From positions 124,001 through 188,000 of the forward strand of contig NZ_FNZU01000003.1 in assembly GCF_900109325.1 (NCBI RefSeq): a DNA stretch of 64,000 nucleotides. Direction: 5' to 3'. The notes under the pieces are model-generated. The model was not told the DNA's origin. It saw nothing but the letters and a program-made list of their open reading frames with translations, and searched no databases. Below, one piece after another: positions 18,998 to 28,505 of the stretch. Source of the stretch: Alkalibacterium pelagium (lineage in GTDB: Bacteria; Bacillota; Bacilli; Lactobacillales; Carnobacteriaceae_A). A program made the translations under genes and the position numbers. The stretch's first letter is position 1; each line of letters starts with the position of its first letter.

Positions 18998-20332
18998 TTA
19001 CTGAAGAGATTCCCATGCTGAGATGGAGTTTTCTATCGTCTCCTCCCATGTCATCTCTCCACCAAGATAAGCCTGGAGATTCGGACCAAATTCATTGTTC
19101 GTAAACCCGGTTGGATAGCCATTGAAGATCCATCCAATTGTGTCTCCGCTCTCAGAGTAATCGTATACTACTTGAGATAATGGATCACCGATTTCCATGT
19201 CTTCGTATCCTTCATAAGCTGGTATGAAGTTGAATTCGTTAATGACGAAATCTTTCCCTTCATCTGACAGATACATCCAGTCTAAGAAATCTTTAGCTGC
19301 CTGAACAGTCGCATCATCATTGTTAGAATTGACCGCCCAATAGTTAGGAATTCCAACTGGAAGCTGATTCTCATATCCATCAAGAGGAATCGGCATCATA
19401 CTGACACTGTTTTCTGCAAAATCAGGATCCATCTGCTCGAGTGTCGGATAAACCCAGTTCCCCTGCTGAATAATTGCAACCTGACCGAGAGAGAAATACT
19501 CTTCGACCTGCTGAGAATAATCCAGACTCAATATCGGTTCAATAGAGTAATCTGCCTGAAGATCCAGCATCCGCTGAAATTCATCAGCCCGTTCAAACTC
19601 GATGGTATCAGCATTATATGCTTCATTAACATCCTGATTAAATTCATGGGATAAGAAAACATTAGCCAAGTGGTCTCCCATAACCCAGCCTTCTGCTCCA
19701 GGCAGGGCAAACACAGCTTGAATATCTAACTCGTCGAGCTGACTGTCGATCGTCTGAACTGCTTCCTCCAGATCTTCATACGTTTCAATCTGATCCGCAT
19801 CGATACCCGCTGCTTCGAATATTTCCATATTATAAATAAATCCGTATCCTTCAATATTATATGGTAATGCGACTACTGTTCCATCATCTTCAGTCACCGT
19901 ATCAAGCATGCCATCCAGAGCAGCACCCGCCGCATCTGTATCAGATAAATCCGCCATATACTCTGCCATCTGTTCCATTTCATTCGGTCCGGCCACACTG
20001 AAGATATCCGGCTCATCCCCTGCGCCGAAACGTGTCGTCAGCTGAGTGAAGTAATCTGTTCCACCACCAACGGATGTGATTTCAATAGTCACGTTAGGAT
20101 TCTCATCCATATACATTTGAGCCAGCTCATTGAATTGAGCGTTGAACTCCACTTTTCCCTGCATGATGGCCAGGCTGACTTCTTCTCCATCAGCGGCTCC
20201 ATCACCATTGCCGTTTCCTGTGTCCGTTCCCCCATCTGTCCCAGGGATATCTCCCTCATTACCGCAAGCTGCCAGAATTCCCGCAGCAGAAAATAAGGCT
20301 AATCCTTTGTAAAAAGTACGACGTTTGAACAT
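18998..20332 (-). CDS. Sugar ABC transporter substrate-binding lipoprotein
   Basis: A 444-residue extracellular lipoprotein. It has a lipoprotein signal with the lipidated Cys23 (ILAACG), then a Gly/Asp-rich linker (about residues 25-50) and a family 1 solute-binding fold with TIEITSVGGGTDYFTQLTTR near the start. The open frame extends ten codons upstream, but the ATG at 20332 has a GGGAGG site 8 nt before it and gives a standard signal peptide. It is the first gene of the operon with two permeases, DUF624 and GH31, and should bind an oligosaccharide outside the cell. Confidence 0.92.
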   Translation of the reverse strand: MFKRRTFYKGLALFSAAGILAACGNEGDIPGTDGGTDTGNGNGDGAADGEEVSLAIMQGKVEFNAQFNELAQMYMDENPNVTIEITSVGGGTDYFTQLTTRFGAGDEPDIFSVAGPNEMEQMAEYMADLSDTDAAGAALDGMLDTVTEDDGTVVALPYNIEGYGFIYNMEIFEAAGIDADQIETYEDLEEAVQTIDSQLDELDIQAVFALPGAEGWVMGDHLANVFLSHEFNQDVNEAYNADTIEFERADEFQRMLDLQADYSIEPILSLDYSQQVEEYFSLGQVAIIQQGNWVYPTLEQMDPDFAENSVSMMPIPLDGYENQLPVGIPNYWAVNSNNDDATVQAAKDFLDWMYLSDEGKDFVINEFNFIPAYEGYEDMEIGDPLSQVVYDYSESGDTIGWIFNGYPTGFTNNEFGPNLQAYLGGEMTWEETIENSISAWESLQ

Positions 20333-20371
20333 TGTATTGCCTCCCTTTCTTTTTCTCACATAAAGAAATTA

Positions 20372-20385
20372 TGTAAGTGATTACA
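20372..20385. promoter_or_regulatory. Dyad upstream of binding-protein gene
   Basis: TGTAA-GTGA-TTACA is a perfect 5-bp inverted repeat 40 bp upstream of the lipoprotein start. It is a possible operator for a local regulator; no assignment is possible. Confidence 0.4.
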
Positions 20386-20434
20386 CGTTCAATATATAAT
20401 AAACGGGGCACTTATTCAACAAATCACACTTTCC

Positions 20435-20448
20435 TGTTAGCGGTATCA
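20435..20448 (+). promoter_or_regulatory. Weak cre-like site
   Basis: TGTTAGCGGTATCA differs from the CcpA cre consensus at one core position. It lies about 105 bp upstream of the binding-protein start, where CcpA repression of the operon would be expected. Confidence 0.3.
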
Positions 20449-20754
20449 TATTATCGTTTTCGATTCGTATTGTTTGATTTCTGACAGGAAAAGTGGTCGA
20501 AAATTTTTGAGAGTTTGGACGGGTAGCCGCTTGTTCTATTCAATTGGGTGACAATCAGGATGTGCCTGATTGTTCCTTACTGCTTTTAGTGCTGATCAGT
20601 TGTCTGAGTCCTGTAACTGTATTTTCCCGTTCCATCATTAGCATAAAATGTAGCTATGCGGACTATAATTGAAGAAAAGAACAGTTTGTATTGGGTGAAG
20701 TATAGTTAGGCAGGGTCTAGCTGTACTTTATGATCTAAATTGGATCGTTACTAT

Positions 20755-20773
20755 CACTAGAAGCGTTCTAGTG
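20755..20773. repeat. Interspersed AACTAGA-type hairpin, copy 2
   Basis: CACTAGAA and TTCTAGTG form a perfect 8-bp inverted repeat around GCG, of the same design as the hairpins at 11578 and 30794. Confidence 0.6.
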
Positions 20774-21054
20774 GAATATCTCTCCCAGAATTGGAAATAA
20801 ACTGTAAGTAGAGCCTGTTTGCCTGTAGTTTAAATGAATAATTAGAGAGGAAGCTGTAAATAGATTCCTGTTAGTTATGGTTCTTTCTAATAGTCTAATT
20901 ATAAAATAGAACTACTCTGTTGCTAGACTGATTTTATGACCTTTAAAAACTAACTAACTGTCCTTAAACCCAGTTACCCGCCTAATCTAGTATAGTAATC
21001 ACGACATACTTCACTGCCGATTCGAAAAGATAGTTTAAAACCTCTTATAAAATG

Positions 21055-21082
21055 CAAAAAAGCTGCCCGTCAGGACAGCTTT
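21055..21082 (-). terminator. Terminator of the GH2/GH1/GH43 operon
   Basis: AAAGCTG-C-CC pairs with GG-A-CAGCTTT around GTCA, and the minus strand continues with T residues. Confidence 0.75.
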
Positions 21083-21097
21083 CCTCAACTTATTGTT

Positions 21098-22114
21098 TTA
21101 TTTTAGTTCCTGCTCATCACTAGTTGGGCCTTCGATTTTCATTTCACCATCTTCGAAATAAAGCCGGTCGATGGCCATCCGTCTGTCGCCACTAGGATTT
21201 TCAGGATCCGTATGGATATGATAGACAGCATAAAGCGTCTCATCGTCCAGTCCTACTGTCACACTGTTATGGCCAGGTCCAGAGATTCCGTTTTCCATAT
21301 CTTTTGACAATATGGGATTCGACTCGCTTTTTTCAAACGGTCCTGTTGGGCTATCTGAAACGGCATACCCTATGGCATAATCAGAGCTGGCATAGAAGTT
21401 TGCTGAATACATCAGATAGTACAATCCATCATTTTTTACGATAAAGGGACCTTCATTCCATTGATAGTCTCCATCCGGATTTTCCCATGCCTGATCCGGT
21501 TCAAGAATAAAGTGAGGCTCACCTGTCACATTCAGCAAGTCCTCTGTCATTTCCTGTACGTAGATATGGCTTATGTGTTTGCCATCTATAATGTTTTCGT
21601 GGTTATCTTCGACATAATAGAGATAGGGTTTACCATCATCATCGATAAATATATGCCCGTCAATGAATGAACCCGGCCGGTCGATCAGGCCGACAGTCGC
21701 ATCTTGAAAAGGTCCAGTCGGTGAGTCACTCGTTGCAATGGCCATTTTCAAGCTTCCAGTGTAGTCTCTCGCACTGTAAACCATATAAAACGTATCATTA
21801 TGTTCAACCACTTCTGGTGCCCAGAAATCATATTGTGCCCATTTGTCTTCATGGTCTCTATGATCATAGGCCATTCCTGCTTCTTCCCAGTCGACGAGAT
21901 TATCAGATTCCCAGACTCTAAAACCTGCATGCGGAACCGAAGTTGCGTACATGTAGTACGTCCCATCTACTTTAAGAACGTAAGGGTCTCCTATATCTGT
22001 CATTTCACCTACCGGATTCTGATAAGTGACTGTTTCATTGCTTTCTGCCATTTGCTCGCATCCTCCTAGTATTAAAAAAGCTGAGAATATGATTGGTAAT
22101 GCCAGCTTTCTCAT
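21098..22114 (-). CDS. Glycoside hydrolase family 43 lipoprotein
   Basis: A 338-residue five-bladed propeller enzyme of GH43. It has a lipoprotein signal (lipidated Cys19 in LGGC), so it is anchored outside the membrane. The catalytic base is probably Asp43 (IGDPYV), the pKa-modulating Asp is near 153 (FIDGHI) and the acid is Glu221 (NEGPFI). GH43 enzymes act on arabinan, xylan or galactan side chains. Its start overlaps the GH1-like gene by 4 bp. Being outside, it would trim polymers before import by the adjacent ABC transporter. Confidence 0.88.
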   Translation of the reverse strand: MRKLALPIIFSAFLILGGCEQMAESNETVTYQNPVGEMTDIGDPYVLKVDGTYYMYATSVPHAGFRVWESDNLVDWEEAGMAYDHRDHEDKWAQYDFWAPEVVEHNDTFYMVYSARDYTGSLKMAIATSDSPTGPFQDATVGLIDRPGSFIDGHIFIDDDGKPYLYYVEDNHENIIDGKHISHIYVQEMTEDLLNVTGEPHFILEPDQAWENPDGDYQWNEGPFIVKNDGLYYLMYSANFYASSDYAIGYAVSDSPTGPFEKSESNPILSKDMENGISGPGHNSVTVGLDDETLYAVYHIHTDPENPSGDRRMAIDRLYFEDGEMKIEGPTSDEQELK

Positions 22115-23340
22115 AGTCTGCCTCCTCTATGATAGCGGATGCGCTCAACAAATTCATCAGCTACTCGATTTTTCTTTCTAACTAATTTTCCATCTGCCTG
22201 CGCAAGAGTATATAATCCAAACGGTAAAAGCTCTTCTTCTACAGTCTTGTCAGATGTACGGTATCCCCAATCGACAAGATCGAAAAACGGAAACCACGTA
22301 AGCCCCATGACAGGTAGTTGATTGCTGATCATTTTCTCACAACTATCCACCACTTCATTCAACCAGGAAAGTCGTTCGTCTTCACTCCCATTAAAACTAG
22401 TTTCAGTAATCATAATGGGTTTCCCATATCGTTTGTAAGCTTCTTCAGCAATTTCAGTCAAGTCACTTCCTGTGCCCATTACGTTCGGAAAAATGATGCT
22501 GCCTTTATTGTCCCGAGTAATGGCGTGTACGCTGAATTGTGGATAGTAGTTCAATCCCACTATATCTGGCTGAACAGGGTGCTGAGAAAACCAATCTAAT
22601 GTTTCCGGAGCAGTGCCATAAGATATCATCCAGTCATACAGAGGATGACCAGTTACGATACGCCCCTGAATCAGCTCCCACATGACAAACCGGTTCTCAT
22701 TCCAGAGCTCCATTTCAGTCTCCAAACGAGCTTCATCCGTATGATATCTTTTAGTGGCATCTACATGAATGAACACTGCATCAGGAACTACCTCATGAAT
22801 GGCTTTCTGTGTCAGAATAATTCCTTTTCCTGCTTGAGTCATAATTTGGTAAAAACCCGAGAGACCTTCAAGGTAAGGAGGCCATACAGCATTAAGGCCG
22901 CAGAATTCCGCTGTTACATATGGTTCATTCATTGGTGTGTAGTACTTAATAAAAGAGCCGTATCTTTCAGCAAAGGCTTTAGCAAAACGAGCAACCACTT
23001 CTGGATAACTGGGATTTGAAAACTCGTCTTCTAACCAATGAGGGGTACCGTAGTGTATGAGATCAATGATTGGGGTAAGTTCTACATTAGACTTAAAGTA
23101 TCTCATTACTTTGTCTGTCCATTCCCAGTCGAATTCATTTGGCTTTTTTTCGATGGTGTACCATGGAATCCCATAACGTATCATACCGACCCCTGTCTTT
23201 CGGACAAGATCAAGATCTGACTCCCAGTTTTCATAGTGTTGCGTCAATTCATACTCGTCGAGGGGCCGTTCACCTTTTTCGATCTGGGTGACAAATGTAT
23301 TCTCAATGCCTACAGCCCACTTAAAGTCTTTAGGTAGCAT
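22111..23340 (-). CDS. GH1-like clan GH-A beta-glycosidase
   Basis: A 409-residue TIM-barrel glycosidase without a signal peptide. The acid/base is Glu139 in TPMNEP and the nucleophile is Glu313 in ITETSFNG. MNEP-type acid/base and the N-terminal FKWAVGIEN resemble family 1, but the protein is shorter than typical GH1 enzymes (about 450-480) and the nucleophile motif is ITETS rather than the ITENG usual in GH1. It may belong to a divergent GH1 group or a neighbouring clan A family. It acts in the cytoplasm on beta-linked oligosaccharides. It lies between the GH2 and GH43 genes in the same operon. Confidence 0.72.
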   Translation of the reverse strand: MLPKDFKWAVGIENTFVTQIEKGERPLDEYELTQHYENWESDLDLVRKTGVGMIRYGIPWYTIEKKPNEFDWEWTDKVMRYFKSNVELTPIIDLIHYGTPHWLEDEFSNPSYPEVVARFAKAFAERYGSFIKYYTPMNEPYVTAEFCGLNAVWPPYLEGLSGFYQIMTQAGKGIILTQKAIHEVVPDAVFIHVDATKRYHTDEARLETEMELWNENRFVMWELIQGRIVTGHPLYDWMISYGTAPETLDWFSQHPVQPDIVGLNYYPQFSVHAITRDNKGSIIFPNVMGTGSDLTEIAEEAYKRYGKPIMITETSFNGSEDERLSWLNEVVDSCEKMISNQLPVMGLTWFPFFDLVDWGYRTSDKTVEEELLPFGLYTLAQADGKLVRKKNRVADEFVERIRYHRGGRL

Positions 23341-23351
23341 ATGACACTCCT

Positions 23352-25133
23352 TTACATATAGTCGTTCTCATTAATTTCACGGATTTTTTCGACACTTACT
23401 TTAGGATCACGGTTGTAAGTCAGCAGGCCGTTAATTTCCTGTTCAACATCGTATAGTTGTGTGTAGCAGTAGCCGGCTAGAATGTCCGATTCGTAGACTG
23501 CATTCAGTACACGGCTGTATTCTGATACAAATTCGTCATCATTATCCACAGATGAATAGCCCCATCCGTCCTGATCATCCTTCTTATACCCTATTCCACC
23601 AAACTCGGTAAGTAATATCGGTTCCCCCTGATGTGAAAAGCCATTAGCATAAATAGAACGGTCAGCTGAGTTTGATGCAAGAATAGCCTCTTTAGTTTTC
23701 AAATCAAGTTTAAATCGCTCATATTTTTCTTTCTCGTCCATTTCTCCGTGACCATAATGATGGACAGTACTCAAGTCTGTTACGGTCATTTCCCAGCCAT
23801 CATTAGAGATAACTGGACGAGTCTCATCCAGTGAATGAATCAGATGATATAAAGCGAGTGTGTAGTGCTGCTGCTGACTGTCACGCCCCACATCATTAAT
23901 TCCCCAACTTTCATTGAAAGGTACCCATGCAACGATAGAAGGATGGTTGTAGTCTCTTTCTAGTATCTCGATCCATTCATTAGTGACTAGAGGAACGGCT
24001 GACTCGTCAAAGAAATGTGCCGATGCTGATTCACCCCATACCAGATAGCCTAGCTGGTCAGCCCAGTAAAGAAATCTTGGATCCTCTACCTTCTGATGCT
24101 TTCGGCAGCCATTAAAGCCCATCTCTTTTGAGATAAGAATATCGTGTTTCAGTGCATCATCGCTGGGAGCAGTCATCAGGGATTCGGGCCAGTACCCCTG
24201 ATCAAGCACAAGTTTCTGATAATACGGTTTGTTGTTTAAATATACCTGCCCGTTTTCAGTGTGAACCTTTCTCATTCCAAAATAGCTTGATACTTTATCA
24301 ATTGTATTCCCTTGATCAATAAGGCTCACTTCAATATCAAAAAGATTCGGATCTTCAGGTGTCCAATGCCAGCCGTTGTGATGATGAGATGTTCTGAAAA
24401 TTGACCTTTGGTGAAGGTCGAATACGACATTATGTGAGGTTCCTGTCACTTCAAATCGACTTTTCAGTACCTGCTCTCCCTTAAATGAAATGGAGTAGTC
24501 CAGTTCACATCCAGTAACAGGTTTATTGAACGAGCTTTTGCACGAGACCTGTCCTTTGTCAATATCTGGTGTAAAACGCATTGCTGACACATACCTGTCC
24601 GATAAAGCTTCCATCCAGACAGTCTGCCAGATTCCCGTCGAATTGGTGTACCAGATCGAATGCGGCTTGTCCTCCCACGTCTGCTTCCCTCTAGGTATGG
24701 ATTCCTCTTTTCTCGGATCAAATACTCTTAAAGTAACAATTAGTTTTTCTGAGTCTATAAATGGGCTAATGGAGAAAGAAAACGAGGTATGTCCGCCTTT
24801 ATGGCTGCCGACTTTCTGACCATTTACATAGATATCGCAGATATAGTCAACTGCTCCAAAATGAAGGAGTACCTCTTTCCCGATAAAGGATTCTGGCACA
24901 TCTACCTGTCTCTTGTACCAGACAATTTCATGATTCTTCTGATCATTTATGCCGCTTAGTCTGGACTGATAGACATAAGGGACCTGAATCGTTTGATCAA
25001 ACAGGTTATCTGTCTTGTACCATTTATCTTTAACACCAGTATCATCGTCGTCAAAACAGAAAGACCACTCTCCATTTAAGTTAAGCCATTCATCTCTTAC
25101 ATGCTGTGGTCTTGGGTATTCTTCTCTTATCAT
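23352..25133 (-). CDS. Glycoside hydrolase family 2
   Basis: A 593-residue GH2 enzyme with an N-terminal sugar-binding beta domain (LNGEWSFCFDD, PYVYQSRLSG), an immunoglobulin-like domain and a TIM barrel. The acid/base Glu lies in VPFNESWG and the nucleophile in LTEFGG. Typical activities are beta-galactosidase, beta-glucuronidase or beta-mannosidase, and short members of this kind are often of unknown specificity. It is cytoplasmic. An upstream ATG at 25175 lacks a ribosome site, while the ATG at 25133 follows AGGAGAG and is preferred. It is the fourth gene of the operon. Confidence 0.88.
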   Translation of the reverse strand: MIREEYPRPQHVRDEWLNLNGEWSFCFDDDDTGVKDKWYKTDNLFDQTIQVPYVYQSRLSGINDQKNHEIVWYKRQVDVPESFIGKEVLLHFGAVDYICDIYVNGQKVGSHKGGHTSFSFSISPFIDSEKLIVTLRVFDPRKEESIPRGKQTWEDKPHSIWYTNSTGIWQTVWMEALSDRYVSAMRFTPDIDKGQVSCKSSFNKPVTGCELDYSISFKGEQVLKSRFEVTGTSHNVVFDLHQRSIFRTSHHHNGWHWTPEDPNLFDIEVSLIDQGNTIDKVSSYFGMRKVHTENGQVYLNNKPYYQKLVLDQGYWPESLMTAPSDDALKHDILISKEMGFNGCRKHQKVEDPRFLYWADQLGYLVWGESASAHFFDESAVPLVTNEWIEILERDYNHPSIVAWVPFNESWGINDVGRDSQQQHYTLALYHLIHSLDETRPVISNDGWEMTVTDLSTVHHYGHGEMDEKEKYERFKLDLKTKEAILASNSADRSIYANGFSHQGEPILLTEFGGIGYKKDDQDGWGYSSVDNDDEFVSEYSRVLNAVYESDILAGYCYTQLYDVEQEINGLLTYNRDPKVSVEKIREINENDYM

Positions 25134-25186
25134 AAATTCTCTCCTATCAGTGCTGTTATTAATTTCTCTATTCATTAGTCTCTTTT

Positions 25187-26020
25187 TTACTTCAATCCTG
25201 TAGAATTGACCCCTTTAACAAAGTAACGGTTCGCGAAAATGAAAATCACGAGTGCCGGCACAGTTGCAATTAAAGTAGATGCCATCATTTTACCTGGATT
25301 GACGAAATTGGCTCCCTGTACCAGATTGGCTAGCCCGACAGTTACAGTTCTCATCTCTGCAGAGTTAGTGACAAGTAATGGCCACAGGAAATCGTTGTAT
25401 ATCAGAATAAACGTAATGACTGATAGCGTGGCTATTACCGGTTTAATCGATGGGAAAATCACATGTCTTAAAATCTGCAGCTGATTAGCTCCATCTATAT
25501 AAGCTGCCTCTTCAAGATCTCTTGGGAAGTTTCTTAAAAAACTGTATATGAGAAATACGCCAAGTGTACTTGCAGCATATGGAAGAATAAGAGGTGCAAA
25601 GGTATCCAAAAGCCCAATATCCCTAAAATTAAAATACCTTGGGAAAACAATAACGATTCCTGGTATGGTCATCGAAGCAACAATGATGAACATAAACAGA
25701 CGTTTAGCTGGTAAGTTAAGTCTTGCAATAGAATAGGCAGCTAACGTGTTCGTTATGACCACTAAAGCTGTTCCTCCAAAACTGATAAATGCAGTATTTA
25801 ACAGCCACCTGATAATCGGCGCATTAGCAGTATCGACAGTAAAGAGTTCAATAAAGTTATTTGCTGTCCAGTTTCTTGGAAGCAATCGTGCACTGCTTAT
25901 AGATTCCGCCATCCCTTTGAAAGACGTGAAGAACATCCACAAAAGTGGAAAAATAAATACAGCGGCAATTAGAGTAGCGATAATGATGAGAATCACTTTC
26001 TGTGCTTTCGATTGTTTCAT
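25187..26020 (-). CDS. Carbohydrate ABC transporter permease (MalG type)
   Basis: A 277-residue permease with six hydrophobic segments and the EAA loop EEAAYIDGANQLQILRHVIFP (about residues 170-190). It joins the MalF-type partner (1-bp overlap) to form the channel. No ATPase gene is present in the operon. Confidence 0.93.
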   Translation of the reverse strand: MKQSKAQKVILIIIATLIAAVFIFPLLWMFFTSFKGMAESISSARLLPRNWTANNFIELFTVDTANAPIIRWLLNTAFISFGGTALVVITNTLAAYSIARLNLPAKRLFMFIIVASMTIPGIVIVFPRYFNFRDIGLLDTFAPLILPYAASTLGVFLIYSFLRNFPRDLEEAAYIDGANQLQILRHVIFPSIKPVIATLSVITFILIYNDFLWPLLVTNSAEMRTVTVGLANLVQGANFVNPGKMMASTLIATVPALVIFIFANRYFVKGVNSTGLK

Positions 26021-26907
26021 TATCCATTCTCATCCTTTCTAAATCCGATCATGTACTGTATCCCAGTAATGAAAACCATTATGATTCCCATGAGTACAGC
26101 CATAGCAGACCCCATGCCCAAGTTGTTCTGACTGAAGATAGTATTTTGAATAATCATAGTCAAAGACATTGTGCTTCTGGCCGGTCCACCTTCAGTGATC
26201 AACAAGGTCTGTCCGTATAAATTGAACGAAGCAATCACAGTAATTATAACCACGAAAACAAATACTCCCTTGATCGATGGAAAAGTGACGTTCCAGAATC
26301 TCTGCCACGCATTTGCTCCATCAAGAGCTGCAGCTTCATAGAGACTTTCATCCACTTCGTCCAGTGCATTGACAAAAAGAATCATGTTATACCCAATGGT
26401 CCACCAGACTGTTGCTGCAAGGATGGCAATCCAGGCGTAAGGCTGAGTATTCAGCCACCTGATGGAATCAAGTCCAAATGTCTGGAGTACATTATTGATA
26501 TATCCCCCATTGCCAGTAAACAGCCATTTGAAAATGGCAGAAACGGCTGTAACTGATACTGCATAAGATATGAAGAAGATGGTTCGAAATACAACCTTTA
26601 GTTTACCCGGTATATTTTCAATCAGTAATGCTAGCAGCAGCGCAAACACTACAAGCGGAACCAGGCTGATACCCACAAAGTAAAGGGTGTTCCCCAGTGC
26701 ATTCATAAATGAATCATGGTACATACTTCCGGGTGTCAAGATTCTGATATAATTATCCAGCCCTACAAATCCATTGTTTCCTCCTGATACTGTCCAGTTA
26801 TGAAAGCTCACATAGATGCCGTAAACAAATGGAATAATCCAGAACAGTACAAAAAAGAGAAGGAATGGCAGAAACATGAGAGTAGATACTGTTTTCGAAA
26901 TTTTCAA
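26020..26907 (-). CDS. Carbohydrate ABC transporter permease (MalF type)
   Basis: A 295-residue permease with six hydrophobic segments and the EAA-like loop DESLYEAAALDGANAWQRFW (about residues 181-200). It lies 68 bp after the binding protein gene. Together with its partner it would import a beta-linked oligosaccharide for the GH2 and GH1-like enzymes. Confidence 0.93.
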   Translation of the reverse strand: MKISKTVSTLMFLPFLLFFVLFWIIPFVYGIYVSFHNWTVSGGNNGFVGLDNYIRILTPGSMYHDSFMNALGNTLYFVGISLVPLVVFALLLALLIENIPGKLKVVFRTIFFISYAVSVTAVSAIFKWLFTGNGGYINNVLQTFGLDSIRWLNTQPYAWIAILAATVWWTIGYNMILFVNALDEVDESLYEAAALDGANAWQRFWNVTFPSIKGVFVFVVIITVIASFNLYGQTLLITEGGPARSTMSLTMIIQNTIFSQNNLGMGSAMAVLMGIIMVFITGIQYMIGFRKDENG

Positions 26908-26975
26908 TTAAAACCCTCCTATGGAAAAAGTCTTTCAGTCAGTCATAGACCTAACTGAAAGACTTAAATGATGTA

Positions 26976-28286
26976 CTATTGTTCAGGTGCTGTATCGGCA
27001 ATTTCTTCTGCGATCCCAGTAGCCGTTTCCAGTTCTTCCATTAATTCTTCACGTGTCAGATTTTCTTCTCGAACGATTCGTCCGATGACGGTTTCATTCA
27101 TATATCTCATCTGTTCACCGAACTGATAGACTGCAGGAGCAGCAACATAGTCATCAAACATCTGCTGATTCTGGTAAGGTAGTGGGAAATCTTCAGCATT
27201 TTCTTCAATATAGTTCATCGTTTCTGTGTGAAGAGGCGCCTGACCTGAAGCTGCCCAGTTAGACAGATTCTCTGGCTGATACATGAATTCGATGAATGCA
27301 GAAATCCCTTCAAGCATGTCTTCGTCTTCTACGCTTGCTGCCAGACTGATAACGTGAGAGTTTCCGTAAACAGCTACTTGTTCGCCTAACTGTGGAATTG
27401 TACCAATTCCCAGATCGTCACCATACGCATCACTCACTGCCTGATAGTACCATGGTCCGGTTAGAGAGACAGCTGTCTGATTTCCGCCCGAATCTCCTTC
27501 AGAGTCCTGCATGAATGCATGGAACTCTCCGTCGAGCCCAAGTCCTTCAGGAGAAATATTATCTTCGTAGATCATGTCATGCAAGATCCATAAAGCATCT
27601 ACAAGATCCTCTTGAGCAAAATTCAGATAACGTTCATCGTCAGAAAGTAAATCAACATTATTTTGAGCTGCCAAGGTCAAGGTGTAGAACTCAATCAATC
27701 CTGAATCCGGAATCCCCATTGCATATAGATTCTCGTTTTCTGATTGAAGTTCTTCACTTAACGTAACTAAATCCTCGTAAGTTTCTGGTGCTTCTTCAGT
27801 CAGATTCTTATTATAAAATGTAGTCAATGGATGAATGTCTAATGGAATCCCATAATTTCCGTCAGTCAGTCCTACCAAATCTTCAGCTGCCGGATGAAAG
27901 TCATTGATGCTCATACCAACATCTTCAAGAATTCCGTCGATCGGCTGAATCAGCCCGTCCATACTATAAGTTTCAAGGTTAACCCCGTGCATGACCACCA
28001 GTTCATAGTCGCCCGTTCTAAATTGAGTATAGTGTTCCGGTTCCTGAGATTCATTGACAAAGTATTCATCCTGAGAGTCGTTGAAGTTATCGACGATTTC
28101 TTTCATGAATGCTCCGTCTCCACCGGTAAATCCATTCAGGAAACGAATGACCGTTGCGTCAGCAGCTTCTTCAGGAATTTCTTCATTTCCATTGTCGGTG
28201 TCATCTCCTGCCCCAGTCTCTCCATTTCCGCATGCAGCTAATAGAACCATCGAAGATAAAAGACTACCCAGTAATAGTTTTTTCAT
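26976..28286 (-). CDS. Sugar ABC transporter substrate-binding lipoprotein
   Basis: A 436-residue extracellular lipoprotein with the lipidated Cys19 (LLAACG), an acidic linker and a family 1 solute-binding fold. The open frame extends upstream to 28343, but the ATG at 28286 has AGGAGG 10 nt before it and gives a normal signal peptide. It is the first gene of a six-gene operon (binding protein, two permeases, GH2, GH1-like, GH43). A dyad and a cre-like site lie just upstream. Confidence 0.92.
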   Translation of the reverse strand: MKKLLLGSLLSSMVLLAACGNGETGAGDDTDNGNEEIPEEAADATVIRFLNGFTGGDGAFMKEIVDNFNDSQDEYFVNESQEPEHYTQFRTGDYELVVMHGVNLETYSMDGLIQPIDGILEDVGMSINDFHPAAEDLVGLTDGNYGIPLDIHPLTTFYNKNLTEEAPETYEDLVTLSEELQSENENLYAMGIPDSGLIEFYTLTLAAQNNVDLLSDDERYLNFAQEDLVDALWILHDMIYEDNISPEGLGLDGEFHAFMQDSEGDSGGNQTAVSLTGPWYYQAVSDAYGDDLGIGTIPQLGEQVAVYGNSHVISLAASVEDEDMLEGISAFIEFMYQPENLSNWAASGQAPLHTETMNYIEENAEDFPLPYQNQQMFDDYVAAPAVYQFGEQMRYMNETVIGRIVREENLTREELMEELETATGIAEEIADTAPEQ

Positions 28287-28310
28287 TATTTTTTCCTCCT
28301 GTTGTAAAAG

Positions 28311-28328
28311 ATTAACTAACAAGTTAAT
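28311..28328. promoter_or_regulatory. 18-bp dyad operator candidate
   Basis: ATTAACT-AACA-AGTTAAT is a perfect 7-bp inverted repeat between the probable promoter and the start of the binding-protein gene. The adjacent divergent ArsR-type regulator is the natural candidate to bind it. Confidence 0.6.
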
Positions 28329-28353
28329 TACGATCAAACTCAATTAGTTTCTT

Positions 28354-28367
28354 TGATTACGTTTTCA
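28354..28367 (-). promoter_or_regulatory. cre site candidate (CcpA)
   Basis: On the minus strand TGAAAACGTAATCA fits the degenerate cre consensus. It lies just downstream of a possible promoter (TTGCAA, 17 bp, TATTCT), a position that would give catabolite repression of the GH2 operon. Confidence 0.55.
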
Positions 28368-28505
28368 GAATATATCCTTTCGATTACTCTTGCAAGCCTT
28401 TTCTTTGTTTTATATAATGGATTTACTAAAGAGTACACTATATTAGATAGCAGGTAGTTCGATCATTCATTTGATGAACTTATTGGTTAACTATAGGAGG
28501 ATATC

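Larger units (their letters stand above)
20333..21097. other. Regulatory and repeat-rich intergenic region
   Basis: 765 bp without a gene. The part nearest the binding-protein gene holds a dyad and a weak cre-like site. About 20640-20930 is AT-rich with repeated TAGTTA/CTAGAN motifs and a perfect hairpin at 20755-20773. The GH43 terminator is at the far end. Confidence 0.6.
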
